Program-made: the position numbers and the translations under genes
Assembly: GCA_003217735.2 (NCBI GenBank)
Contig: CP031587.1
Coordinates: 1 to 64,000 of the forward strand
Direction: 5' to 3'
Origin: Marinibacterium anthonyi
Lineage (GTDB): Bacteria > Pseudomonadota > Alphaproteobacteria > Rhodobacterales > Rhodobacteraceae
Length of the DNA: 64,000 nucleotides
In this document: in pieces, positions 17,641 to 25,956 of the stretch
Layout of the letters: each line of letters begins with the position of its first letter
Position numbering within the stretch: position 1 is the stretch's first letter
Notes under the pieces: model-generated
The model's database searches: none
What the model was told of the DNA's origin: nothing
The model's input: the letters and a program-made list of their open reading frames with translations, nothing else

Positions 17641-19317
17641 TCATTTGAGCTTCTTGGCGTCGGCGTATGCCCAGGGCATCAGGGTATCGATGTCCTTTTG
17701 CGCATGCCCGTTTGCCAGGCGCGTGAACAGGTCGCGCAGGTAGGCGGTGGGCTCAATGCCGAGCAGCTTGCACGTACCGATGAGCGACGCGAAGCGGGCC
17801 CAGGTACGACCGCCTTCATCATGCCCGGCGAAGAGCGCATTCCGGCGAGTCATGGCCGGGGTGCGGATCGCGTTCTCGACGAGGTTGGAGTCCATGTCGA
17901 CGTGCCCATCGTCGAGGAACAGACGGAAGCCTTCCTCGCGTCGCAGGATGTAGAAGAGCGCCGCGCCCAGGTCGGATTTGCGCGAGACGCGTGTACTCTG
18001 GGCTGCGAGCCAGAGGAACAGCTCGTCAACCAACGGTCGGGACTCTTGCTGCCGTACGATGTGGCGCCGCTCCGGCTCCTCGCCACGGATCGAAGTTTCG
18101 ATATGGTAGATCGCCGCGATGCGCCGGAGAGCTTCCTGAACGATCGGTGACCCTTTCTTCGGTTCGGCCTTGATGAGCTTACGGCGTGCGTGCGACCAGC
18201 AGAAGGCGAGCCGCAACGGCTTCCCGCCCGGCCGTGTGGGCTGCGCCAGGTGGCTGTAACCGCCATAGGCGTCGACTTGGATGGTTCCCTCGAAGCCGTC
18301 GAGGATTTTATCGGCATAGGCGCCATGACGGCCGGGGTGATAGTGGAACACCACCCCTGGCGGCTCAGGCCCGTTCCAGCCCCGATCATCCCGCAAGACG
18401 GCCCAGAGGTATCCCGTTCTGGTCCTACCCTTTCCTGGGTCCAGGATTGGAGCGGTTGTTTCGTCGACGTAGAGTCTGGTGCTTCCGGTTTTCAGCAGCA
18501 CTGCCATGCGATCGACAACGGGCGCGATCTGGGCTGCCGTCCGCCCCATCCAATCTGCGAGAGTGGAGCGCTCAATGGGCACCCCATGACGGGCCATGGC
18601 CACGGCCTGGCGGTGCAAGGGCATATGCTCAAGATACTTCGAGACCGCGACTTCGGCGAGTAGCGCTTCTGTCGGCCAGCTGCCTTCCAGAAGATAAGCA
18701 GGCGCGTGGGCCTGCACGACCCCGGCGCGTCCCTTGGGACAGGCATACTTCGGGCGGATCGTGGTGATCACCCGGTACTGCGCAGGAACGTAGTCGAGCC
18801 GGTCCGCGCGGTCCTCCCCGATCCGCACCATGTCGCCGCAGCCGCAGGAGCAGACGACGCTGTCCGGCTCGATGACGCGCTCGATGCGCGGCAGGTCTGC
18901 CGGCAATGCCCGGGACTTGCGTGGCTTGCGGCGTTTGCCTTTGTCGGGATCGGCCTCGCTCGCCGCGATCTTTTCCTCGACCTCGGCGATCTCCGCCTCG
19001 GTCTGAGCGATGGCGGTTTCAAGCTCTTCCAGAGCCAGTTGCAGCTGTGCAGGGTCGAGCTTTTCGGACTTCGGTCCGAACTTCGCATGCCGATATTGCC
19101 CGATCTGTCCTTCGAGCTTCTCGATGAGTTCCTTGAGCTCGATGATGAGCCCGTCCTTCTCGGCGGCGACGGCCTGGTGATGCTCTCGCGCAGCGCGCTC
19201 GATCGTCGCTTCAGCGCGGGCCGCTTCAAGGGCCCGTGCTTGCGCCGAGAAGGCTTCCACCACTTCGGGCGGCAGGTCCGGAAACTGGCTGAGATCGAAG
19301 GGCTGCGACATGCGCAC
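17641..19317 (-). CDS. tnpC: IS66-family transposase TnpC
   Basis: 558-residue DDE transposase of IS66. The order is an N-terminal coiled coil with leucine-rich heptads (residues about 25-115), a zinc-binding segment with CSCGCGD and a later ACPKG, and then the catalytic core with Asp in RLYVDETTAP, Asp in QVDAYGGYSHL and Glu in DSNLVENAIR. The C-terminal TnpC extension (FASLIGTCKLLGIEPTAYLRDLF) is complete. Start is the GTG at 19317 or the ATG at 19311; neither has a strong ribosome site. Confidence 0.93.
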   Translation of the reverse strand: MRMSQPFDLSQFPDLPPEVVEAFSAQARALEAARAEATIERAAREHHQAVAAEKDGLIIELKELIEKLEGQIGQYRHAKFGPKSEKLDPAQLQLALEELETAIAQTEAEIAEVEEKIAASEADPDKGKRRKPRKSRALPADLPRIERVIEPDSVVCSCGCGDMVRIGEDRADRLDYVPAQYRVITTIRPKYACPKGRAGVVQAHAPAYLLEGSWPTEALLAEVAVSKYLEHMPLHRQAVAMARHGVPIERSTLADWMGRTAAQIAPVVDRMAVLLKTGSTRLYVDETTAPILDPGKGRTRTGYLWAVLRDDRGWNGPEPPGVVFHYHPGRHGAYADKILDGFEGTIQVDAYGGYSHLAQPTRPGGKPLRLAFCWSHARRKLIKAEPKKGSPIVQEALRRIAAIYHIETSIRGEEPERRHIVRQQESRPLVDELFLWLAAQSTRVSRKSDLGAALFYILRREEGFRLFLDDGHVDMDSNLVENAIRTPAMTRRNALFAGHDEGGRTWARFASLIGTCKLLGIEPTAYLRDLFTRLANGHAQKDIDTLMPWAYADAKKLK

Positions 19318-19374
19318 TTGTAGCTCAACCAGCTGGCAATGCCCAATAATATATGAGGATTTGGCGAAGATTGC

Positions 19375-19728
19375 CTATCCGGCTGCGGTCGGCGCCAGCA
19401 CTTTCCGAGGCGCTATCTTTTGCCAATCGAGACCCTCGAACAGGGCTTCGTACTGCGCCCTGGAAAGCGGCATGACACCGTCCCGCACCTTCGGCCAGAC
19501 GAAGCTGTGGGCCTCGAGGATCTTGTAAATGAGTACGAGGCCACTGCCATCCCATAGGAGGATCTTCAGCCTGTCCCCGCGCTTCGAACGGAAGATCACC
19601 GTGATACCGGAGTGCGGGTCCAGTCCCAGTTCGGTCTGCACCATCATGGCCAGGGCGTTGTGCCCACACCGAAAGTCCACCGGCCGGGTTGCAATCATGA
19701 CCCGCAAGTGCTGCGTCGCGACAATCAC
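19375..19728 (-). CDS. tnpB: IS66 accessory protein TnpB
   Basis: 117 residues, the standard length for the IS66 Orf2/TnpB protein. Typical segments are RPVDFRCGHNALAMMVQ, FRSKRGDRLKILLWDGSGLVLIYK and WPKVRDGVMPLSRAQYEALFEGLDW. It is required with TnpA and TnpC for transposition (family knowledge). It overlaps the end of tnpA by four bases. Confidence 0.92.
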   Translation of the reverse strand: MIVATQHLRVMIATRPVDFRCGHNALAMMVQTELGLDPHSGITVIFRSKRGDRLKILLWDGSGLVLIYKILEAHSFVWPKVRDGVMPLSRAQYEALFEGLDWQKIAPRKVLAPTAAG

Positions 19729-20174
19729 GAAGCGCGCGCCAGTGTGCGGATCAGGCGCTCCAGCCGCTCGTCCGGAATACTCTCCCGCACCCGGACGGTC
19801 AGGTCACCGAACTCGATCTCGATCACCTTTGGCGTCTCATCCGCCGGCGGCGGTGGAGGATCTGCTGGAGGCCGCGCGCCCGACAAGTCTGGAACAACCA
19901 ACGGCACAAAAGCAGGGGCGTCCGCCCCCTCTAAGTTGGCAACCGCAACCGCATCGGCCGGCAGAGCCAACGCACCGTCGCGAGCTTGCCGCCGCCAACT
20001 CGAAAGTTGACGGGCAGCAATCCCATGTCGCGCCGCCACATCCACAACTCGGGCGCCGGGACAGAAACTCTCTACGACAATCCGCGCTTTCAACTCGTCG
20101 GGCCAGCGCCGATACCCACGCCTCTCTTCGACAAACTCTATGCGGCCACGGAAACCTTCGCCGTCGTCGGCCAT
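19725..20174 (-). CDS. tnpA: IS66 accessory protein TnpA
   Basis: 149 residues with a helix-turn-helix region (RRWPDELKARIVVESFCPGARVVDVAARHGIAARQLSSWRRQA, residues about 21-63) resembling IS66 Orf1, followed by a Pro-rich linker (PPADPPPPPADE) and an FGDLTVRVRE segment. First gene of the element, reading away from the right end. Confidence 0.9.
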   Translation of the reverse strand: MADDGEGFRGRIEFVEERRGYRRWPDELKARIVVESFCPGARVVDVAARHGIAARQLSSWRRQARDGALALPADAVAVANLEGADAPAFVPLVVPDLSGARPPADPPPPPADETPKVIEIEFGDLTVRVRESIPDERLERLIRTLARAS

Positions 20175-20265
20175 GTCATTCTCCTTCCAGTAACATGGAA
20201 CGAGAATCCGGACAGGACATCGAAGACGGAACCGGTCAAATCAATGGGGCGCAGCCGGCGCATAC

Positions 20266-20351
20266 CGTGGATCGAGACCCTGTTCGTCACCGATGCGATC
20301 ACCGTCGAAATTCTGGAAGACGCTCTGCGTCGCCATTCGGTCTGGCTTTGA
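20266..20351 (+). pseudogene. doc: Doc toxin, 3' part beyond IS66
   Basis: Begins with the right copy of the 8-bp duplication and continues the doc reading frame as ETLFVTDAITVEILEDALRRHSVWL, ending at TGA 20349-20351. It completes the fragment at 17202-17540 when the IS is removed. It lacks its own start signal. Confidence 0.85.
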
Positions 20352-20423
20352 CAGATCAGGCGGGGGGGGCGTCAGTCGACCCGGGGATTGAACAGCCACG
20401 GGTCGACTGTGAGCCCAGATACC

Positions 20424-20498
20424 GCGGGCCAGAGATTTGCGGGCCAGAGATTTGTGGGCCAGAGATTTATAGGCCGGAGATTTATAGGCCGGAGATTT
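20424..20498. repeat. Five 15-bp tandem repeats 3' of the TetR-esterase gene
   Basis: Units gcgggccagagattt (two identical copies), gtgggccagagattt and ataggccggagattt (two identical copies), with a broken sixth start (gcgggctacat) running into the end of the hydrolase gene at 20509. The unit length is a multiple of three, and the array lies in the tail between doc and the leftward hydrolase. Confidence 0.9.
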
Positions 20499-20508
20499 GC
20501 GGGCTACA

Positions 20509-22176
20509 TCACCCCCTGTTCACCCCGTCCAGCCACGCGCACATCTGGCGCAGCTTGGTTTCGCTGTCGGCGCAGTATTCCATCGCGCGCAGGTAGCCGT
20601 GGATCAGGCCTTCGCCCGCGTCGCGCGTGACCGGGACGCCGGCGGCTTCCAGCGCGTCGGCATAGGCCGCGCCGCTGTCGCGCAGGGGGTCGTTCTGGGC
20701 GACGGCCACGTAGGCGGGGGGCAGGCCGGCGTGGCTTTCGGCGGCCAGGGGCGCGATGCGGGGGTCGGTGTTCAGCTGGACTTCGTCGGGGCAGTAAAGC
20801 GCGTTGGTGGCCTTCATCGTGGCGACGCGCAGCAGGGGGCCTTCGGCGTTTTCGATGTAGGACGGGCGGGTGCGGTCGAAGTCGCAGGCGGGGTAGATAA
20901 GCAGCTGGGCCGACAGCGGCAGGCCCTCGTCGCGGCAGGTCAGCGCGGCGGCAGCGGCCAGGTTGCCGCCGGCCGAATCGCCGCCGATGGCGATATGGGC
21001 CGGGTCGATGCCCAGCATGTCGGCCTGGTCATGGGCCCATTTGGCGACGGCGACCACCTGCAGGTAACCGTCGGGGAAGGGGCGTTCGGGGGCCAGCGCG
21101 TAGTCGACCGAGATCACCGTCTGGCGATTCCAGGCGGCGATGCGCGAGGTGATGTCCCAGTGGGTTTCGGGGCTGCCCTGCATCCAGGCGCCGCCGTGCA
21201 TGTAGATCAGCGCGGGCTGGGTGCCGCCGGAATTGTGGCGGAAGATGCGCACGCGCACCGGGCCGCCGTCGCTGTCGATCCAGTGTTCTTCCTCGGTCTC
21301 GACCTCGGGCGGGGTGGGCAGGCGCATTTCGCGGGCGATCGATTCGAAATGCACGCGCCGGTCGGCGGGCGTGGCATCGGGGCCGAGGTTGGCCCACTTG
21401 GCGTCCCATACCTCGAGGAATTTGAAGATGTCTGGATTGATCATGCGGGTTCCCTCCCTTGGTCGTGGCAGATCTGATTCGGCGGACGCGCCGGGCTTCA
21501 TCACGAGGCCCAGGATCATGTCGCCCACCTGGCGGCGCAGCATCTGCTGGCCGCGGTCGGTAAAGAGGTCGTCGCCGAAGATCCGCGAGAAGGTCGCGCG
21601 GTTGGAGACGTTGAAGACGGACGCCGCCGAGATGTGCCAGTGCAGCTGCAGGGCGGTCAGGCCGCGGCGGAAGATGCCCATGGCGACGCCGCGGCTGTAG
21701 ATGTCTTCGAGCAGGCGGATGACGGACCAGTTCTTGCCGGCCATGCTTTCCGGCGCGGGCATGTGGGCGCCCGTGTGGATGTTCTCGATCATGACGAGGC
21801 GGACGAAATCGGTGGCCTGGCGGTGGTGGTCGAAGGTGAATTCGGCCAGTTGCCGCAATGCGGCGACGGGGTGCAGCGCGCCCAGGTCCAGCGCGTCCTC
21901 GCTTTCGCGCATCCGGGCATAGGCGTCTTCCAGGACCGCGCGATAAAGCGTCTCCTTGTCGGTGAAGTAGTAGTAGATCATCCGCTTGGAGGTCCGCGTG
22001 CGGGCCGCTATCTCGTCCACGCGGCCGCCTGCAAGCCCATGTTCCGCAAAGACTTCCCGCGCGGCCTGCAGGATGTTCCCGCGCACGGCGTCGGGATCCT
22101 GCTTCCAGCCGCGGCGCTGGCGCTGGTCGCCCGAACCCTCCGGTTCGCCCGCTCCGCCTTGTACGGTGTCGTCCAT
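20509..22176 (-). CDS. TetR regulator fused in frame to an HSL-type alpha/beta hydrolase
   Basis: One uninterrupted frame of 555 residues. Residues about 28-75 form a TetR helix-turn-helix (ILQAAREVFAEHGLAGGRVDEIAARTRTSKRMIYYYFTDKETLYRAV), followed by a TetR ligand/dimer domain to about residue 225. From residue 245 (MINPDIFKFLEVW) there is a complete hormone-sensitive-lipase-type esterase with the oxyanion motif YMHGGAW, nucleophile GDSAGGN, and Asp and His in NDPLRDSG and GLIHGYLR. A strong ribosome site (AGGGAGG at 21453-21459) precedes the internal ATG at 21444, so the esterase may also be made alone. It diverges from the shikimate cluster, which it may regulate. Confidence 0.82.
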   Translation of the reverse strand: MDDTVQGGAGEPEGSGDQRQRRGWKQDPDAVRGNILQAAREVFAEHGLAGGRVDEIAARTRTSKRMIYYYFTDKETLYRAVLEDAYARMRESEDALDLGALHPVAALRQLAEFTFDHHRQATDFVRLVMIENIHTGAHMPAPESMAGKNWSVIRLLEDIYSRGVAMGIFRRGLTALQLHWHISAASVFNVSNRATFSRIFGDDLFTDRGQQMLRRQVGDMILGLVMKPGASAESDLPRPREGTRMINPDIFKFLEVWDAKWANLGPDATPADRRVHFESIAREMRLPTPPEVETEEEHWIDSDGGPVRVRIFRHNSGGTQPALIYMHGGAWMQGSPETHWDITSRIAAWNRQTVISVDYALAPERPFPDGYLQVVAVAKWAHDQADMLGIDPAHIAIGGDSAGGNLAAAAALTCRDEGLPLSAQLLIYPACDFDRTRPSYIENAEGPLLRVATMKATNALYCPDEVQLNTDPRIAPLAAESHAGLPPAYVAVAQNDPLRDSGAAYADALEAAGVPVTRDAGEGLIHGYLRAMEYCADSETKLRQMCAWLDGVNRG

Positions 22177-22273
22177 CCGATCCTCCCCTTCCCCGGTCCA
22201 CGCGCTGTCTTAACCCGCCCGTGGCCTTAACCAAACCCGCGATTTGCGGGTGTCGATCGTGCACCTGCAGCAT

Positions 22274-22324
22274 TTTAACTGCTGCAAACATTTCGTTGAC
22301 ATATTTAACCGCTTGGAACATTAC
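22274..22324 (+). promoter_or_regulatory. Promoter and repeated operator of the shikimate cluster
   Basis: Two 17-bp direct repeats, TTTAACTGCTGCAAACA (22274-22290) and TTTAACCGCTTGGAACA (22304-22320), match at 13 of 17 positions and start 30 bases apart. Between and over them lies TTGACA (22296-22301), 17 bases before CATTAC, a plausible rightward promoter. The region separates the tetR-esterase gene from the shikimate dehydrogenase gene and is a good candidate for TetR binding. Confidence 0.5.
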
Positions 22325-22400
22325 TGCGTCAAGAGCCCAATATTCGCGGGCCGGGAGGCCAGCCGGAGGGGTGGCCAGGAGGACGGGAGGAGCCCACGCA

Positions 22401-23270
22401 ATGACACAGCCGCTGTCTGCGACAACGCCGGAACGACCGATCAAGATCGGCCTGCTTGGATCCGGCATTTCGGGTACCCGCACGCCCCGTATGCATCTGT
22501 ATGCGGCCGAGGCGCTGGACCTTCCCTATAGCTACGACCTGATCGACGCGACCGTGCGCGACCTGCCCGAGGATCCGGCCGAGATCCTGTCGATGCTGGA
22601 AGCCGAAGGGTACGACGGGCTGAACGTGACCTACCCGTTCAAGCGGGCGGTCATGGGTGTGCTGGACGAGGTGTCGGATTCGGCCCGCAAGGTCGGGGCG
22701 GTGAACACCGTGCTGCTGAAGGGCGGTCAGCGGAAGGGGCACAACACCGACCATTGGGGCTTTACCGAAAGCCTGCGGCGGGGTCTGCCGGACGCGAAAA
22801 AGGGCCAGGTGCTGCAATTGGGCGCCGGGGGCGCCGGCGGGGCGGTGGCGCATGCGCTGCTGGATGACGGCGTCGGCCAGCTGATGATCCGCGATGTCGG
22901 CGAAGGCACGGCCGAAGCGCTGGCCGCGCGGCTGTGCGACACCTACGGGGCCGGGCGCGCCAGGGCGGTGGGTGACGTGATGGACGTGGCCGGTCAGGTC
23001 GACGGGATCGTCAACTGCACACCGGTGGGCATGGACAAGCACCCGGGCCTGCCGCTGTCGGCGGCGGCGATAGATCCGCGCCAATGGGTGGCGGACATCG
23101 TCTATTTCCCGCTGGAAACCGAATTGCTGGCGACGGCACGGGCGCTGGGATGCGCCGTGCTGCCCGGGTCGGGCATGGCGCTGTACCAGGCGGTGCGGGC
23201 GTTCAAGCTGTTCACGGGCCAGGAACCGGATATCGACCGGATGCGGGAGGCATTCGCGTCGTTCGACTGA
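22401..23270 (+). CDS. Shikimate/quinate dehydrogenase (AroE-like, catabolic)
   Basis: 289-residue NAD(P)-dependent dehydrogenase oxidising shikimate to 3-dehydroshikimate, or quinate to dehydroquinate. The N-terminal substrate site shows GSGISGTRTPRMH; the catalytic Lys/Asp pair is in NVTYPFKRAVM and HNTDHWGF; the nucleotide loop is LGAGGAGGAVAHAL. SRTP-type N-termini and the link to TRAP and QuiC genes favour a catabolic rather than biosynthetic role. The start is the ATG at 22401 with GGGAGGAG upstream; an open frame runs back to 22221 without support. First gene of the cluster. Confidence 0.88.
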   Translation: MTQPLSATTPERPIKIGLLGSGISGTRTPRMHLYAAEALDLPYSYDLIDATVRDLPEDPAEILSMLEAEGYDGLNVTYPFKRAVMGVLDEVSDSARKVGAVNTVLLKGGQRKGHNTDHWGFTESLRRGLPDAKKGQVLQLGAGGAGGAVAHALLDDGVGQLMIRDVGEGTAEALAARLCDTYGAGRARAVGDVMDVAGQVDGIVNCTPVGMDKHPGLPLSAAAIDPRQWVADIVYFPLETELLATARALGCAVLPGSGMALYQAVRAFKLFTGQEPDIDRMREAFASFD

Positions 23271-23311
23271 GAGAGGGCGGTCAACGCCGAACAAGCATCA
23301 GGGAGGATTGC

Positions 23312-24301
23312 ATGTTCAAGTCTAAGGGAAATTTCGGGCTGAAGGCGATGGCCGCCGCGGGGGCCTTGTGCCTTTGCGCGACCACGCTGTCGGCGCAGGC
23401 GGTGGAGCTGATCTATTCGGACACCGTGCAGGAAAACGACCGGAGGTCGGGGATCCTGAACGAGGCTTTCGCCGGTTGCCTGGGCGACGCGTTCGCGTTC
23501 AAGCCGTATTTCGGGGCGACGCTGTTCAAGCAGGGCACCGAGCTGACCGCGATGCAGCGCGGCAACCTGGACATGGCGAACCTGGCCATCTTCGATTTCT
23601 ACAACCAGGTGCCCGAGGCGTCGATCCTGGGCACGGCCTACCTGTGGCGCGACTATGATCACATGCGGGCGACCTTTGACAGCGACGTGCTGGACGGGGT
23701 GATCGGCGACATGGAGGAGAAGACCGGGATCAAGATCCTGGCCTGGCCCTATATCGGGACCCGCCATGTCAACGTGCGGGGCGACAAGAAGATCATGACG
23801 CCGGCGGACCTGGCCGGGGTCAAGCTGCGGATGCCGGGCGGCGAGGGCTGGCAGTTCGTGGGCGAGGCGCTGGGGGCGAACCCGACGCCGCTGGCCTTCA
23901 CGGAAGTCTATACCGCACTGCAGACCGGGGCCATCGACGGCCAGGACAACCCGCTGCCCGCCGACAAGCAGATGAAGTTCTACGAGGTGACCAACCAGAT
24001 CATCCTGACCGGCCACCTGATCGCGACCAATGTCTTCGCGATGTCGCAGACCAAGTGGAACAGCCTGGACGACGCGCAGAAGGCCAAGGTCCAGGAGTGC
24101 GCGATTTCGTTCCAGGACGCGATGGACCAGAACACGATCGAGCAGGAAGCCGAGCTGGTGAGTTTCTTCGAGGGCGAGGGTCTGACGGTCTACGAACCCG
24201 ACAAGGCGGCGTTCCGGGACCATGTGCTTGAGGTCTACACGACCTCGAAATTCTCCAAGGACTGGCCCGAGGGCGTCCTTGAAAAGATCAACGGCCTCTG
24301 A
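23312..24301 (+). CDS. TRAP transporter substrate-binding protein DctP (copy 1)
   Basis: 329-residue periplasmic receptor with a signal peptide ending near SAQAVELIY. The carboxylate-clamp Arg region is VKLRMPGGEGWQF, followed by FTEVYTALQTGAIDGQDNPL. It starts at the ATG at 23312 behind GGGAGGA. It is clearly a paralogue of the next gene (long identical stretches such as AMQRGNLDMANLAIFDFYNQVP), and both end in KINGL. In this setting the ligand is probably shikimate, quinate or a related acid. A strong hairpin follows it. Confidence 0.88.
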   Translation: MFKSKGNFGLKAMAAAGALCLCATTLSAQAVELIYSDTVQENDRRSGILNEAFAGCLGDAFAFKPYFGATLFKQGTELTAMQRGNLDMANLAIFDFYNQVPEASILGTAYLWRDYDHMRATFDSDVLDGVIGDMEEKTGIKILAWPYIGTRHVNVRGDKKIMTPADLAGVKLRMPGGEGWQFVGEALGANPTPLAFTEVYTALQTGAIDGQDNPLPADKQMKFYEVTNQIILTGHLIATNVFAMSQTKWNSLDDAQKAKVQECAISFQDAMDQNTIEQEAELVSFFEGEGLTVYEPDKAAFRDHVLEVYTTSKFSKDWPEGVLEKINGL

Positions 24302-24307
24302 GCCACA

Positions 24308-24332
24308 CGCGGCCCGCCGGGGGCGGGCCGCG
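24308..24332 (+). terminator. Strong GC hairpin after dctP copy 1
   Basis: An 11-bp perfect stem (CGCGGCCCGCC with its complement) and a three-base loop start 7 bases after the stop codon of the first binding-protein gene. No T-run follows, so it is more likely to stabilise or partly stop the message, raising binding protein over permease. Confidence 0.65.
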
Positions 24333-24357
24333 ATGCCGACGAAAGGAACAGAGACCC

Positions 24358-25362
24358 ATGAAGACCCGCTTTTGCACCACCCTGAACGCTAAACCGGCCA
24401 CCACCTTGGCCACCACCTTGGCCGCCGCGCTGATGACGGCAGGCGCCGCCATGGCCGACGCGCCGGGCCTGATGTATTCCGACACCGTGTCCGCCGCGGA
24501 TCCGCGGTCGGCCGTGCTGGACGAAGGTTTTGCCAGCTGCCTGGGCGACACGTTCGATTTCAAACCCTACCACGGCGCGACCCTTGTCAAGCAGGGCACC
24601 GAGCTGACCGCGATGCAGCGCGGCAACCTGGACATGGCGAACCTGGCCATCTTCGATTTCTACAACCAGGTGCCGTCGACCTCGATCCTGGGGACGGCGT
24701 ATTTGTTCCGCGATGTCGACCACATGCGCAAGGTCTACAAGTCCGACGTGCTGGACGACCTGGTCGCCGAGATGGAAGAGAAGACCAACGTCAAGGTGCT
24801 TGCCTGGCCCTATATCGGCACGCGGCACGTGAACATCCGGGGCGACAAGACGATCATGACGCCGGCGGACCTGTCGGGCATCAAGTTGCGGATGCCGGGC
24901 GGCGAAGGCTGGCAGTTCCTGGGCGAGGCGCTTGGCGCGAACCCGACGCCGCTGGCGTTCACGGAAGTCTATACCGCGCTGCAGACGGGCGCGATCGACG
25001 GGCAGGACAATCCGCTGCCCACCGACAAGTCGATGAAGTTCTACGAGGTGACCAGCCAGATCGTCCTGACCGGCCACCGCATGTCGAACAACGTCTTCAC
25101 CGTATCGAAGATCAAGTGGGACAGCCTGGATGAAGACCAGCAGGCCAAGCTGCAATCCTGCGCCGATCAGTTCGAGGACGACATGGCCGATTACGTCATC
25201 GGCCAGGAGAAGGAGCTGGTCAGCTTCTTCGAGGACGAAGGACTGAAAGTCTACACGCCGGACACCGAGGCGTTCCGCGACCACGTTCTGGGCGTCTACA
25301 AGGCGTCGAAATTTTCGGAAGAGTGGCCCGAGGGATTGCTGGAGAAGATCAACGGCCTCTGA
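24358..25362 (+). CDS. TRAP transporter substrate-binding protein DctP (copy 2)
   Basis: 334-residue receptor, tandem paralogue of copy 1, with a signal peptide (residues 1 to about 34) ending in AGAAMADAP. Same clamp motif IKLRMPGGEGWQF and VYTALQTGAIDGQDNPL. The signal peptide contains a duplicated 12-bp unit (24397-24420) coding for ATTLATTL. ATG at 24358 behind GAAAGGAACAGAG. Divergence is greatest in the first 40 mature residues and near the C-terminal helix, so the two copies may differ in ligand. Confidence 0.88.
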   Translation: MKTRFCTTLNAKPATTLATTLAAALMTAGAAMADAPGLMYSDTVSAADPRSAVLDEGFASCLGDTFDFKPYHGATLVKQGTELTAMQRGNLDMANLAIFDFYNQVPSTSILGTAYLFRDVDHMRKVYKSDVLDDLVAEMEEKTNVKVLAWPYIGTRHVNIRGDKTIMTPADLSGIKLRMPGGEGWQFLGEALGANPTPLAFTEVYTALQTGAIDGQDNPLPTDKSMKFYEVTSQIVLTGHRMSNNVFTVSKIKWDSLDEDQQAKLQSCADQFEDDMADYVIGQEKELVSFFEDEGLKVYTPDTEAFRDHVLGVYKASKFSEEWPEGLLEKINGL

Positions 25363-25384
25363 GGCAGAAGAAACAGGCAAGAGG

Positions 25385-25410
25385 GGCCCGGCCACTTCCC
25401 CGGCCGGGCC
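25385..25410 (+). terminator. GC hairpin after dctP copy 2
   Basis: GGCCCGGCC (25385-25393) pairs with GGCCGGGCC (25402-25410) around an eight-base loop, 22 bases after the stop codon. As after copy 1, it sits between a binding-protein gene and the downstream genes, where it could stabilise the upstream message or attenuate read-through. Confidence 0.65.
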
Positions 25411-25434
25411 TTACACAGATAATCCGGGGGCTAC

Positions 25435-25956
25435 ATGGACCGCCTGCGCACTACATTCGACTGGCTCGGCAGACGCGCCGAGAACATTCTTGCCCTGATC
25501 CTGGGCGCGCTCTTCCTGAGCTTCCTGATCCAGATCGTGTTCCGCTACGTGCTGAACCTGCCGCTGGGCTGGACGGTGGAATTCGTGTCCATCGCCTGGC
25601 TGTGGGGGATCCTGTTCGGGTATGCCTTCGTGGTGCGAGAGGCGGACGTGATCCGGCTGGACATCATCTATGAGAAGCTGCCGCGCAACGGGCGGCGGGC
25701 CCTGGACGTGATCACCGGCGCGATCTGCGCGGGGATCTTCATCTGGACCCTGCCGAAAGTCTGGGGCTACATCGACTTCATGGCGATCGAAAAGACCGCC
25801 TACATGAAGATCCGCTTCGACTACGTCTTCATCATCTACATCCCCTTCGCAATCTCCGTGATCATCCGTTGCCTGATCAGCATCTGGCGCGGGATCACCG
25901 GCTCTGGCCCGGCTTTCCACACGCCCGACACCGCGGGAACCCACGACTATGACTGA
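25435..25956 (+). CDS. TRAP transporter small permease DctQ
   Basis: 173 residues with four hydrophobic helices and the DctQ pattern (FRYVLNLPLGWTVEFVSIAWLWGILFGYAFVVREADVIRLD). It bridges DctP and DctM in the inner membrane. Overlaps dctM by eight bases, so the two are coupled. The ATG at 25435 follows CCGGGGGCTAC. Confidence 0.9.
   Translation: MDRLRTTFDWLGRRAENILALILGALFLSFLIQIVFRYVLNLPLGWTVEFVSIAWLWGILFGYAFVVREADVIRLDIIYEKLPRNGRRALDVITGAICAGIFIWTLPKVWGYIDFMAIEKTAYMKIRFDYVFIIYIPFAISVIIRCLISIWRGITGSGPAFHTPDTAGTHDYD

Larger units (their letters stand above)
17541..20265 (-). mobile_element. Complete IS66-family insertion sequence
   Basis: A 2,725-bp element with tnpA, tnpB and tnpC, all leftward. 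The left end starts GTATGCGCCGTCCACGCCCC (17541). The right end finishes with the inverted counterpart ...GGGGCGCAGCCGGCGCATAC (20246-20265). The first ten bases match exactly, and CGCCCCAT and TTTGA follow in both ends. The flanking 8-bp duplication CGTGGATC is perfect. Intact ends, intact duplication and three full open frames indicate a recent insertion that may still be mobile. It interrupts doc. Confidence 0.93.

Noticed and set aside
20424-20498. Tandem repeats considered as a CRISPR array
   Set aside because: Units are 15 bp and contiguous, with no spacers and no cas genes.
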